Part shown: in pieces, positions 7,422-13,788 of the stretch | Numbering within the stretch: the stretch's first letter is position 1 | Layout of the letters: each line of letters opens with the position of its first letter | NCBI GenBank assembly: GCA_002395525.1 | Contig: DGXE01000026.1 | Coordinates: 1-19,977, forward strand | Length of the DNA: 19,977 nucleotides | Reading direction: 5' to 3' | From: Ruminococcus sp. UBA4240 | GTDB taxonomy: Bacteria; Bacillota; Clostridia; Oscillospirales; Ruminococcaceae | The notes under the pieces: generated by a model | What the model saw: the letters and a program-made list of their open reading frames with translations, nothing else | Databases searched by the model: none | What the model was told of the DNA's origin: nothing | Translations under genes and position numbers: made by a program

Positions 7422-7455
7422 AAAGCACCTGTGAAAACAGGTGCTTTTGCTTTTT
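7422..7455 (+). terminator. Intrinsic terminator after the small acidic protein
   Basis: An 11-bp stem (AAAGCACCTGT / ACAGGTGCTTT) with a GAAA loop is followed by TTTTGCTTTTT-type sequence. It makes the acidic-protein gene monocistronic. Confidence 0.92.
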
Positions 7456-7532
7456 CCGAAGAAACAGGCAAGAAGCAGGATAAACTGAGAAAACAGGCTG
7501 CTGCTATACCTTTTGACTGTTTTTATGCCCAT

Positions 7533-7548
7533 GCAGGAGCATTCCTGC
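7533..7548. repeat. Short hairpin GCAGGA-GCAT-TCCTGC
   Basis: A perfect 6-bp stem with a 4-base loop sits in the 300-bp gap between the two surface-protein genes. It has no U-tract. Apart from this hairpin, the terminator at 7422-7455 and the promoter and leader from 7629, I see nothing else in the gap. Confidence 0.3.
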
Positions 7549-7628
7549 TCACGGCTCGTATATAGAATATCTACAAGTATAAACGTTTAACATTGGACAA
7601 TATGCATATAGATTTTTATATGATAAAG

Positions 7629-7637
7629 TGATATAAT
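7629..7637 (+). promoter_or_regulatory. Extended -10 promoter of the larger acidic surface protein
   Basis: TGATATAAT: TG one base before a consensus -10 (7632-7637). No good -35 lies at 17 bp, as is usual for extended -10 promoters. Transcription would start near 7644. Confidence 0.65.
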
Positions 7638-7643
7638 GTAACC

Positions 7644-7686
7644 GTGTGAAATCACACATGGTTTAAGGTAAACAGGGCTTTTGCCC
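7644..7686 (+). promoter_or_regulatory. 5' leader with two hairpins, one at the extreme 5' end
   Basis: GTGTGA-AA-TCACAC (7644-7657) falls at or next to the predicted first transcribed base, and flanking ACC/GGT bases can lengthen the stem past a bulge. A second hairpin, GGGC-TTTT-GCCC (7675-7686), lies just before the GGAGG at 7694. A 5'-terminal hairpin is a known way to protect mRNA from decay, which would suit an abundant surface protein. Confidence 0.5.
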
Positions 7687-7706
7687 ATCTAATGGAGGAA
7701 ATCAGT

Positions 7707-8381
7707 ATGAAATTCAAGAAGATGGCTGCTATCGCAGCAGCATCCGCAGTTGCTCTTTCCATGTCCGCAGTAAGCGTTTTCGCTGAGGACACCTGCCAGG
7801 CTACTCTCGGCTTCACCGATGTGAACTGGACATATCAGGACTGGGAGTCCGCTGTCGAGATAACAGGCGACGGCACCTACACCATCACCTCTACCGCTGT
7901 TGCAGGCACTGAGGAGATCGGCGTATTCGTTATCGACTGCCAGGGTATGTTCGCATCTCATCCCGATGCTGTTGCTACCCTCGACAAGCTGGAGATCGAC
8001 GGCAATGAGATCTCCTTCGACGCTGACAAGATCATGTACGGCGACATCGAGAACAAGGGCAATTACAGGATCGACATCTACAATATGTACTCCGACACCA
8101 AGGACAACCCCGGCATCAACAATGCTACTCCTATCACAGAGTCCCTTTCCGTTACCTTCACTGTAAGCGGTTTCGGCGCTGCTGCCGCTGCTGAGGAGGA
8201 GGTAGTTGAGGAAGAAGTTGTTGAGGAGGTTGCAGAAGAGGCTGCTCCCGTTGAGGAGGCTGCTCCCGCTGCTGACACCACCACAACTCCCGCTGCTACC
8301 GGCAATCACTCTGCTGCTTCCGTAGCAGTTGTTATGGCTGTTGCCGCTGCTGCTGCTCTTGCCGTAAAGAAGTCCAAGTAA
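7707..8381 (+). CDS. Secreted beta-rich protein with acidic stalk and PAATGN-type anchor
   Basis: The protein has 224 residues. A signal peptide ends near VFA (26). Residues 27-157 form a beta-rich domain with many aromatic and Asp residues (GFTDVNWTYQDW, GDGTYTI) and only two cysteines (C30, C78) that could pair. It resembles carbohydrate-binding-type beta sandwiches, but I cannot assign a family. An Ala/Glu/Val stalk follows (160-190), then TTTTPAATGN, a hydrophobic segment and KKSK. The stalk and tail match the smaller neighbour (VVEEV-EEAAPVE, TGN, KK). ATG 7707 is chosen because GGAGG sits 8 bases upstream. The in-frame ATG at 7692 lies ahead of that site. Preferred codons and the hairpin leader suggest an abundant surface protein, perhaps binding a glycan. 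Confidence 0.85.
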   Translation: MKFKKMAAIAAASAVALSMSAVSVFAEDTCQATLGFTDVNWTYQDWESAVEITGDGTYTITSTAVAGTEEIGVFVIDCQGMFASHPDAVATLDKLEIDGNEISFDADKIMYGDIENKGNYRIDIYNMYSDTKDNPGINNATPITESLSVTFTVSGFGAAAAAEEEVVEEEVVEEVAEEAAPVEEAAPAADTTTTPAATGNHSAASVAVVMAVAAAAALAVKKSK

Positions 8382-8399
8382 GCTGATCGTGCTTCCCTA

Positions 8400-8435
8400 A
8401 AGCCGCCATGCCAAGCGTGGCGGCTTATACTTTTA
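8400..8435 (+). terminator. Intrinsic terminator after the larger acidic surface protein
   Basis: A 9-bp GC-rich stem (AAGCCGCCA / TGGCGGCTT) with a 9-base loop is followed by ATACTTTT. It separates the surface protein from the CapA gene. Confidence 0.88.
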
Positions 8436-8454
8436 AATGCATACCGCACTTATG

Positions 8455-8463
8455 TGCTATAAC
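8455..8463 (+). promoter_or_regulatory. Possible extended -10 promoter of the CapA gene
   Basis: TGCTATAAC lies only 14 bases before the GTG start at 8478, without a clear -35. If used, the mRNA leader would be under 10 nt, so translation would be nearly leaderless. This fits the missing Shine-Dalgarno, but readthrough from upstream is possible too. Confidence 0.4.
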
Positions 8464-8477
8464 CTTTCTGTACCGGG

Positions 8478-9761
8478 GTGATCACTATCAAAGCTGCGTA
8501 TTTACTCCTTGCGGCTGTCATGCTGACAGCCTGTGCCTCCTCCGACAACGGGGAGCTTAAGGTAATAGACACTGTATCCGACACCGAAGCTGTGACAGCA
8601 CAATCCCTCTCTCCTGAGGAAAGCGCCCTCCCCTCCCCCGTGGAGGAGACCACCGTCACAGAGCCTGAAAAGCAGGAGGTCACCGTAAGCTACACTGCTG
8701 TAGGCGACAACCTTATCCACTCCTCACTGTACAAGCAGGCAGCCCGCAGGGGCGAAGCAAGCGGCATGGACTACGACTGGGAATATGCCTACAAAAATGT
8801 GGCAGATGAGCTGGGAAAGGCTGATATATCCATAATCAACCAGGAGACACTCATTGCAAACGACGAGTACGAGCCTGACACATACCCCTCCTTCAACTCC
8901 CCCACCTCTCTGGGAGATCATATGGCTAAGCTGGGATTTGACGTATTCGGGATGGCAAACAACCACGTTCTGGACAAGGGAGAGGACGGACTTCGTGCCA
9001 CATTCGACTACTACGACAGCCGCAATATGATACGTGTGGGAGCATACCGCAATGAGGAGGACAGAGAGGATCTGCGCACCATAGAGGTAGATGGTGTCAC
9101 CACCGCATTCTTAGGGTACACGGAAAGCCTGAACGGTCTCTCCCTCCCCTCGGACAGCGAAAAGACCATAGGCCGCATAAACGACGAGGAGGACATTGCC
9201 CTTGCCCTTTCGGAAGTGGAGCACGCCGCAGAGCAGGCAGATATCGTAATAGTGCTGCTCCACTGGGGCGTAGAGGATTCCGATGAGGTGACACAGTATC
9301 AGCGGGATCTGGCAAAGCAGTTCGGCAATGCGGGGGCAGATGTCATATTAGGGTCTCACCCCCATGTTCTGCGAAACATCGACCTTATCGACAACGAGGA
9401 CGGCTCCCGGACACTCTGCGCCTATTCCCTGGGGAATTTCATCTCCGCACAGGACACTGGCAGGAACCTTATCGGAGGCATACTTGACTTTGAGATCACC
9501 GTATCCGATGAGGAGAAGAGCATTCACGACGTTGAATTCATCCCCACCATAACCCACTACGACGGCAGCTACCGTGACATACGACTTTACAAGCTGCGTG
9601 ACTACACCCGTGACATGGCGGAGAACCACGGGGTAAAGGTGTCCTTAGGCTCCCGCTTCGGATACGACTACATCTACGAATACCTTGAAAAGCATCACCT
9701 TACTGACTACCTGAAAGGGGAATACGACTACGAGCCGGAATACTCCGAGGGGAGATGCTGA
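8478..9761 (+). CDS. CapA-family lipoprotein (poly-gamma-glutamate capsule / metallophosphatase-like)
   Basis: The protein has 427 residues. An N-terminal lipobox, LTAC with Cys19, after a short hydrophobic signal marks it as a lipoprotein on the outer membrane face. A polar linker leads to a CapA/PgsA domain (from about 68) carrying its usual motifs: VGDNLIH (75-81), NQET (121-124), GMANNHVLD (from 158), LLHWGVE, GSHPHVL and YSLGNFI. These motifs correspond to metal-binding positions in metallophosphoesterases. Family members are linked to poly-gamma-glutamate capsule synthesis, but no PgsBC partners are here, so that role is not supported by context. The GTG at 8478 is the only start giving a complete signal, and no good ribosome site precedes it. 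The next gene is rarA, 30 bp on, probably co-transcribed by convenience rather than function. Confidence 0.93.
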   Translation: MITIKAAYLLLAAVMLTACASSDNGELKVIDTVSDTEAVTAQSLSPEESALPSPVEETTVTEPEKQEVTVSYTAVGDNLIHSSLYKQAARRGEASGMDYDWEYAYKNVADELGKADISIINQETLIANDEYEPDTYPSFNSPTSLGDHMAKLGFDVFGMANNHVLDKGEDGLRATFDYYDSRNMIRVGAYRNEEDREDLRTIEVDGVTTAFLGYTESLNGLSLPSDSEKTIGRINDEEDIALALSEVEHAAEQADIVIVLLHWGVEDSDEVTQYQRDLAKQFGNAGADVILGSHPHVLRNIDLIDNEDGSRTLCAYSLGNFISAQDTGRNLIGGILDFEITVSDEEKSIHDVEFIPTITHYDGSYRDIRLYKLRDYTRDMAENHGVKVSLGSRFGYDYIYEYLEKHHLTDYLKGEYDYEPEYSEGRC

Positions 9762-9791
9762 CAGCTTTTTGACCGCAGGAAAGGGGAAAAT

Positions 9792-11084
9792 ATGCTCTCA
9801 CCATTAGCTGACCGTATACGCCCTACGACCATAGATGACATCGTGGGTCAGCGCCACCTTTTCGGGAAGGGGTGCTATCTGCGGCGCATAATCGAAGGCG
9901 GGAATATCCCCAATATGATATTCTACGGACCTCCCGGAGTGGGCAAGACCACTGCCGCCAACATCATAGCCGAAAGCACGGGGATGAAGCTACACCGCCT
10001 CAACGGCACCTCAGCAGGGATAGCGGACATCAAGGATGTCATTGCGGACACACGCACCCTGGACGGTGCAAACGGCGTACTTCTGTACCTTGATGAGATA
10101 CAGTACCTGAACAAGAAGCAGCAGCAGTCCCTGCTTGAATACATTGAAGACGGCAGCATAACCCTCATTGCCTCCACCACGGAAAATCCCTATTTCTACG
10201 TATACAATGCCATACTCAGCAGAAGTGCAGTATTTGAGTTCAAGGCGGTCACCGCACAGGACATCGTCCCTGCCTGCAAAAGAGCCTTTGACATTCTGTC
10301 AAAGGAATCGGGAACGGAGATACGAGCGGATGATGAGGTGCTGATGTACATTGCAAACGGCTGCGGAGGAGATGTGCGCAAGGCTGTAAGCGTTTGCGAG
10401 CTGTGCTTCTACGGAGCCGAAAAGCAGGACGGCACGGCGGTCATCACCCTTGAAGAGGCAAAGGCATTCACCCAGCGCAGCAATATGCACTATGACCGTG
10501 ACGGGGATCAGCACTATGACATTCTTTCAGGACTTCAGAAATCCATACGGGGCTCCGATGAGAATGCAGCGCTCCACTATGCGGCACGGCTAATCGAGGC
10601 GGGAGACATCATATCCCTTTCAAGGCGGCTGCTTGTCATTGCGTCCGAGGACATAGGCCTTGCCTATCCCCTTGCGGTGCCCATAGTAAAGGCCTGTGTT
10701 GACAGTGCCATGCAGTTGGGGCTCCCCGAGGCACGCATCCCCCTTGCGGAGGCGGTCATCCTCCTTGCCACCGCTCCCAAGTCCAATTCCGCCTACATGG
10801 CAATAGCTGCCGCCCTTGACGACGTAAGGAACAGGGACTGCGGGACATTCCCCCGGTGCATACAGAACAAGCACTATGACGGGGAGGATTCGGACAAATC
10901 AGGACAGAACTACCTCTATCCCCACGACTTCCCCATGCACTATGTCCGTCAGCAGTATCTCCCGGATGCAATAAAGGATCGGGTATACTACCATTTCGGG
11001 GACAACAAGACCGAACAGGCGGCATTTGCATACAGACAGGCAGTGCTGGAGAAGACCGGGAACAAGCTGCCTCCAAAGCCGTGA
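9792..11084 (+). CDS. rarA: Replication-associated recombination AAA+ ATPase RarA (MgsA)
   Basis: The 430-residue protein is the usual length for RarA/MgsA, a clamp-loader-like AAA+ ATPase that acts at stalled replication forks with SSB and recombination proteins. Motifs seen are Walker A GPPGVGKTT (46-54), Walker B LLYLDEIQ with D101/E102, sensor 1 ASTTENPYF, the arginine-finger region ILSRS (Arg144), and the C-terminal tetramerisation region with SRRLLVIASEDIGLAYP and NSAYMAIAAAL. The consensus DEIHRFNK reads DEIQYLNK here, a modest departure. ATG 9792 follows AGGAAAGGGG. It lies 30 bp behind the CapA gene. No strong terminator directly follows; the next good hairpin is at 11210-11246. Confidence 0.97.
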   Translation: MLSPLADRIRPTTIDDIVGQRHLFGKGCYLRRIIEGGNIPNMIFYGPPGVGKTTAANIIAESTGMKLHRLNGTSAGIADIKDVIADTRTLDGANGVLLYLDEIQYLNKKQQQSLLEYIEDGSITLIASTTENPYFYVYNAILSRSAVFEFKAVTAQDIVPACKRAFDILSKESGTEIRADDEVLMYIANGCGGDVRKAVSVCELCFYGAEKQDGTAVITLEEAKAFTQRSNMHYDRDGDQHYDILSGLQKSIRGSDENAALHYAARLIEAGDIISLSRRLLVIASEDIGLAYPLAVPIVKACVDSAMQLGLPEARIPLAEAVILLATAPKSNSAYMAIAAALDDVRNRDCGTFPRCIQNKHYDGEDSDKSGQNYLYPHDFPMHYVRQQYLPDAIKDRVYYHFGDNKTEQAAFAYRQAVLEKTGNKLPPKP

Positions 11085-11209
11085 ATGGAAGTCATCTCCC
11101 CCACCGGTGACCGTGACCTTCAATAAAACTGTTTCACGATCTACTATTTTCTGTATAAGGATCAGGAAATGAAGATCTTATACTGAGTATTTTAGTATAC
11201 GCCTTCTAA

Positions 11210-11246
11210 AAAAGCAGATACCCCCTCAAACGGAGTATCTGCTTTT
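11210..11246. terminator. Bidirectional intrinsic terminator between rarA and the NTase cassette
   Basis: A perfect 12-bp stem (AAAAGCAGATAC / GTATCTGCTTTT) with a 13-base loop. The minus-strand side gives six T residues and lies 8 bp past the nucleotidyltransferase stop. The plus-strand side can end rarA transcripts. A weaker TATACT/AGTATA repeat at 11179-11199 lies just upstream. Confidence 0.88.
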
Positions 11247-11254
11247 AAAGTATC

Positions 11255-11809
11255 TTACCATTTCCCTGTATTCTTTAAGAATTCAAAGCACTTTGGATAC
11301 TTCTTTTCAATATCCTTAGTCAGACGATTTTTCTTGACTTCGTCTATGTTGTGAATACCGAGGAAAGCAAGGATATCAAGCACATCTGTCTGGTCAGTGA
11401 TTCTCGGCACTAACCCTGCAAAGTGGACTGCACGAACTTTAAGCAGGAGCAGGCTCTCTATCCTGGCGATATACAGCATGATATTTGAATAGGTGTTATC
11501 TGTTATCCATTCTAACTTACCGATAATGTCCGTGACCTCCGGAAGAGCATAAGAATCATTATTGATCCAGTCCTCGTCAAGCCCCTTTTCCTCTGCAACT
11601 TCACGGATAAGGGTCTGAACCTCTTCCGTCATATCCTTAGTTGCTGTGTCTACATCCATTGTATAGCCGCCGCTGCGAAGCTTATTGTAGAGCATCGCAA
11701 AGCCACCGATAGCTTTGATCTCAATAGTGATGTGATGTGTTTTCAGCTTGTCATTCAAAGCTTCAAGTGCATCCTTGAAATCATCAAGTGTACATTCGAT
11801 CCCGATCAT
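11255..11809 (-). CDS. DUF6036-like nucleotidyltransferase, toxin-antitoxin type
   Basis: This 184-residue protein begins with the minimal nucleotidyltransferase signature IGGFAML (34-40), a 10-residue loop, then YTMDVDTAT with metal-binding Asp52 and Asp54. That is the GG...T.D.D pattern of AbiEii/DUF6036-like enzymes. The remaining helical part (about 60-184) is unassigned. Enzymes of this fold in two-gene cassettes often act as toxins that modify tRNA or proteins, but some are harmless or regulatory. The start ATG follows GAGGTG by a few bases and lies 8 bp behind the partner gene. The DNA is visibly richer in A+T than the flanking genes, which hints at transfer. The NTase fold is likely and the toxin role inferred. 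Confidence 0.78.
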   Translation of the reverse strand: MIGIECTLDDFKDALEALNDKLKTHHITIEIKAIGGFAMLYNKLRSGGYTMDVDTATKDMTEEVQTLIREVAEEKGLDEDWINNDSYALPEVTDIIGKLEWITDNTYSNIMLYIARIESLLLLKVRAVHFAGLVPRITDQTDVLDILAFLGIHNIDEVKKNRLTKDIEKKYPKCFEFLKNTGKW

Positions 11810-11817
11810 TACGCACC

Positions 11818-12141
11818 TCAGAACATAACATTCATTTTATAGTAAACGTTCTCTTCTTTCAACCCGTGATCACTCAGCACAAGCGGCTCTGAAAGCGGCT
11901 TGCATTCTTTAAGCTTATGTAAGTTGGAAAGCTCAAACAGCTTTTCAAGGTGATAATAGCTGATGATACAGTACAGCAGAACCCTTGTCCTGTCAGACAT
12001 TCTCTGTACATCAAGCTGTTCTATCTCGTCCCTTTTGCGGTCTGCATGAGTAACAAGCCTGTGCAGATACCTGTGCAGGCTGTAATAATCGTTGCTGCTC
12101 CAATCGTTCTGGGGAGCATAGTAAGGCTTAGTATCCAGCAT
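11818..12141 (-). CDS. Small helical protein of unknown function, partner of the nucleotidyltransferase
   Basis: This is a 107-residue protein, mostly predicted helix, rich in Tyr, His and Leu, with no membrane segment and no visible zinc or HTH motif. I do not recognise it. It is the first gene of the two-gene cassette, with its stop 8 bp before the nucleotidyltransferase start. ATG 12141 is preferred because AAAGGG sits 8 bases away; GTG 12150 and ATG 12147 lie too close to that site. Size, order and tight spacing fit the antitoxin or accessory subunit of a TA-like pair. That is inference from context, since no antitoxin family is recognisable. Confidence 0.7.
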   Translation of the reverse strand: MLDTKPYYAPQNDWSSNDYYSLHRYLHRLVTHADRKRDEIEQLDVQRMSDRTRVLLYCIISYYHLEKLFELSNLHKLKECKPLSEPLVLSDHGLKEENVYYKMNVMF

Positions 12142-12194
12142 GATCATCACCCTTTCTGTATGTATATCGGTTTATTAACTGCCCTATGCTTACA

Positions 12195-12223
12195 ATGATA
12201 GCACTTTTCTGTTTGACTGTCAA
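12195..12223 (-). promoter_or_regulatory. Near-consensus promoter of the nucleotidyltransferase cassette
   Basis: TTGACA (12223-12218), 17 bp, TATCAT (12200-12195) on the minus strand, with TG one base before the -10. Its -35 is part of the palindrome TTGACTGTCAA shared with the opposing promoter. Confidence 0.85.
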
Positions 12224-12241
12224 GAACCATTTCAGTATAAT
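12213..12241 (+). promoter_or_regulatory. Near-consensus plus-strand promoter of a very short transcript
   Basis: TTGACT (12213-12218), 17 bp, TATAAT (12236-12241). Its -35 abuts and partly overlaps the -35 of the opposing promoter. Transcription would start near 12248 and meets a terminator within about 40 bases. Confidence 0.8.
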
Positions 12242-12247
12242 CATCGA

Positions 12248-12286
12248 CCCACTGGTGCCGAAGCACCCCTTTTCGGGGGCTTTTTT
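12248..12286 (+). ncRNA. Predicted tiny RNA or attenuated leader with two competing hairpins
   Basis: From the predicted start, the RNA can fold GGTGC-CGAA-GCACC (12254-12267), or the terminator stem AAGC(A)CCCC / GGGGGCTT (12261-12282) ending in TTTTTT (12281-12286). The two share 12263-12267 and cannot form together, as in an attenuator. Because a second promoter for the symporter gene lies just after it, the unit could also be an independent RNA of about 39 nt. There is no room for a useful coding sequence. No known RNA family is recognisable. Confidence 0.5.
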
Positions 12287-12290
12287 GCTA

Positions 12291-12319
12291 TTGACTAACA
12301 AAGAATGATGTGGTATAAT
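12291..12319 (+). promoter_or_regulatory. Promoter of the symporter / partner-switching operon
   Basis: TTGACT (12291-12296), 17 bp, TATAAT (12314-12319), with TG one base before the -10. Transcription would start near 12326 with a leader of about 30 nt. It probably drives all genes from 12355 to the right edge, as no internal terminator is visible. Confidence 0.88.
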
Positions 12320-12354
12320 TGAATGATGATCAATAATGTACTAAGGAGAGCACA

Positions 12355-13749
12355 ATGGAAAAACGTAATTCATTCTCCGGGACACTTGGCTTTGTCCTGG
12401 CGGCTGCCGGAAGTGCAGTAGGTCTCGGCAATATATGGCGGTTCCCCTATCTTGCGGCAAAGGACGGGGGCGGCCTTTTCATACTGGTGTATATAATCCT
12501 TGCCATGTCATTCGGCTTTACCCTTTTGATAAACGACATCTCCATAGGCAGGATAACACGGCAGAGCGCACTGACCGCCTACGGCTCCCTCAATAAAAAG
12601 TGGCGATCCCTTGGGGCGCTGACGACTGTGGTGCCCTTTCTCATCACCATGTACTACTGTGTCATAGGCGGATGGGTCATAAAATATGCGGTGGCATTTA
12701 TAACCGGACACGGTGCTGATGCCGCACAGGACGGATACTTCAATGCCTTTATCTCAAGCACCTGGGAGCCTGCAATATACAGTGCCCTGTTTCTCCTTGC
12801 CACCACTGTCATAGTGCTGAGGGGCGTTCACAAAGGGATAGAGACCTCATCAAGGATACTCATGCCCATACTCTTTTTCATGATAATAGGCATCGCCATT
12901 TTCTCCATCACCATAAAGAGTTCGGAGAGCGGTGCGGAAAGGACGGGACTGCAGGGGCTCAGATACCTTGTGGTGCCCGATTTCAGCGACTTCACCCTGA
13001 AGGATCTGGCAATAACGGTAAACGATGCCATGGGACAGCTTTTCTACAGCATAAGCGCCTCTATGGGCATTATGATAACATACGGCTCCTATCTCGGTGA
13101 AAAGGAGAACATAAGCAGATCCGTTTCGGTCATTGAGATATTCGATACTCTGGCGGCATTTCTGGCAGGGGCTATGATAATACCGGCGGTATACGTATTC
13201 ATGGGTACCGAGGGTATGCGGCAGGGTCCCGGGCTCATGTTTGAAGCCATGCCCAAGATATTTGCCTACATGGGGCCTGCAGGGAACGTACTTGGGGCAG
13301 TATTCTTCCTTATGGTGCTGTTTGCCGCAGTAACAAGCTCTGTATCATTGTTTGAGGCTGTGGTATCAAGCCTTATGGACGGATTTAAAATGCAGCGCAC
13401 CAAGGCCTGCATCACCGAAGCCGTTATTGCGCTTGTTGCGGGTATCATCATCGTGATGGGGTACAGCGTCCTCTACTTTGATTTTAAGCTGCCCAACGGA
13501 CAGCAGGGACAGCTCCTTGATGTCCTTGACTTCCTGAGCAACAATATAGCCATGCCCATAGTAGCCATTGGCAGCTGCATTTTTGTAGGATGGGTGCTCA
13601 AGCCCGGCAGGATAATAGCCGAGGTGACCAGAAACGGGGAGAAGTTCAGCAGGAAGGGCGTATATACAGTCATGGTGAAATACATTGCACCGGTACTGCT
13701 GTTTTTTATACTGTTAGGCTCCTTCGGGCTGCTCAAGGTGCTGGACTAA
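12355..13749 (+). CDS. Neurotransmitter:sodium symporter family transporter (LeuT/MhsT-like)
   Basis: This 464-residue inner-membrane protein has about 11 hydrophobic helices. The helix 1 signature AAAGSAVGLGNIWRFPY (16-32) identifies the NSS/SNF family, and GGG follows. It should bring an amino acid into the cell with Na+. The length and helix count are closer to MhsT-type bacterial members than to 12-helix ones. A Ser-rich stretch in the region of helix 6 (SISASMGIMITYGSY) matches the unwound substrate site of the family. TAAGGAG precedes ATG 12355. The next gene starts 39 bp on with no terminator, so it probably heads the operon. The amino acid cannot be read directly; neutral or aromatic ones are usual. 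Confidence 0.96.
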   Translation: MEKRNSFSGTLGFVLAAAGSAVGLGNIWRFPYLAAKDGGGLFILVYIILAMSFGFTLLINDISIGRITRQSALTAYGSLNKKWRSLGALTTVVPFLITMYYCVIGGWVIKYAVAFITGHGADAAQDGYFNAFISSTWEPAIYSALFLLATTVIVLRGVHKGIETSSRILMPILFFMIIGIAIFSITIKSSESGAERTGLQGLRYLVVPDFSDFTLKDLAITVNDAMGQLFYSISASMGIMITYGSYLGEKENISRSVSVIEIFDTLAAFLAGAMIIPAVYVFMGTEGMRQGPGLMFEAMPKIFAYMGPAGNVLGAVFFLMVLFAAVTSSVSLFEAVVSSLMDGFKMQRTKACITEAVIALVAGIIIVMGYSVLYFDFKLPNGQQGQLLDVLDFLSNNIAMPIVAIGSCIFVGWVLKPGRIIAEVTRNGEKFSRKGVYTVMVKYIAPVLLFFILLGSFGLLKVLD

Positions 13750-13788
13750 GCAGCAGCCACACAACATCACTATTCCGAGGTGAACCAT

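Noticed and set aside
8478..11084. A capsule (poly-gamma-glutamate) operon
   Set aside because: Only a CapA-like protein is present; PgsB/PgsC-type genes are absent and the next gene is rarA.
12248..12286. A degenerate tRNA 3' end before the terminator
   Set aside because: No T-arm GGTTCGA motif or acceptor pairing is present; the hairpins are better explained as a leader or small RNA.
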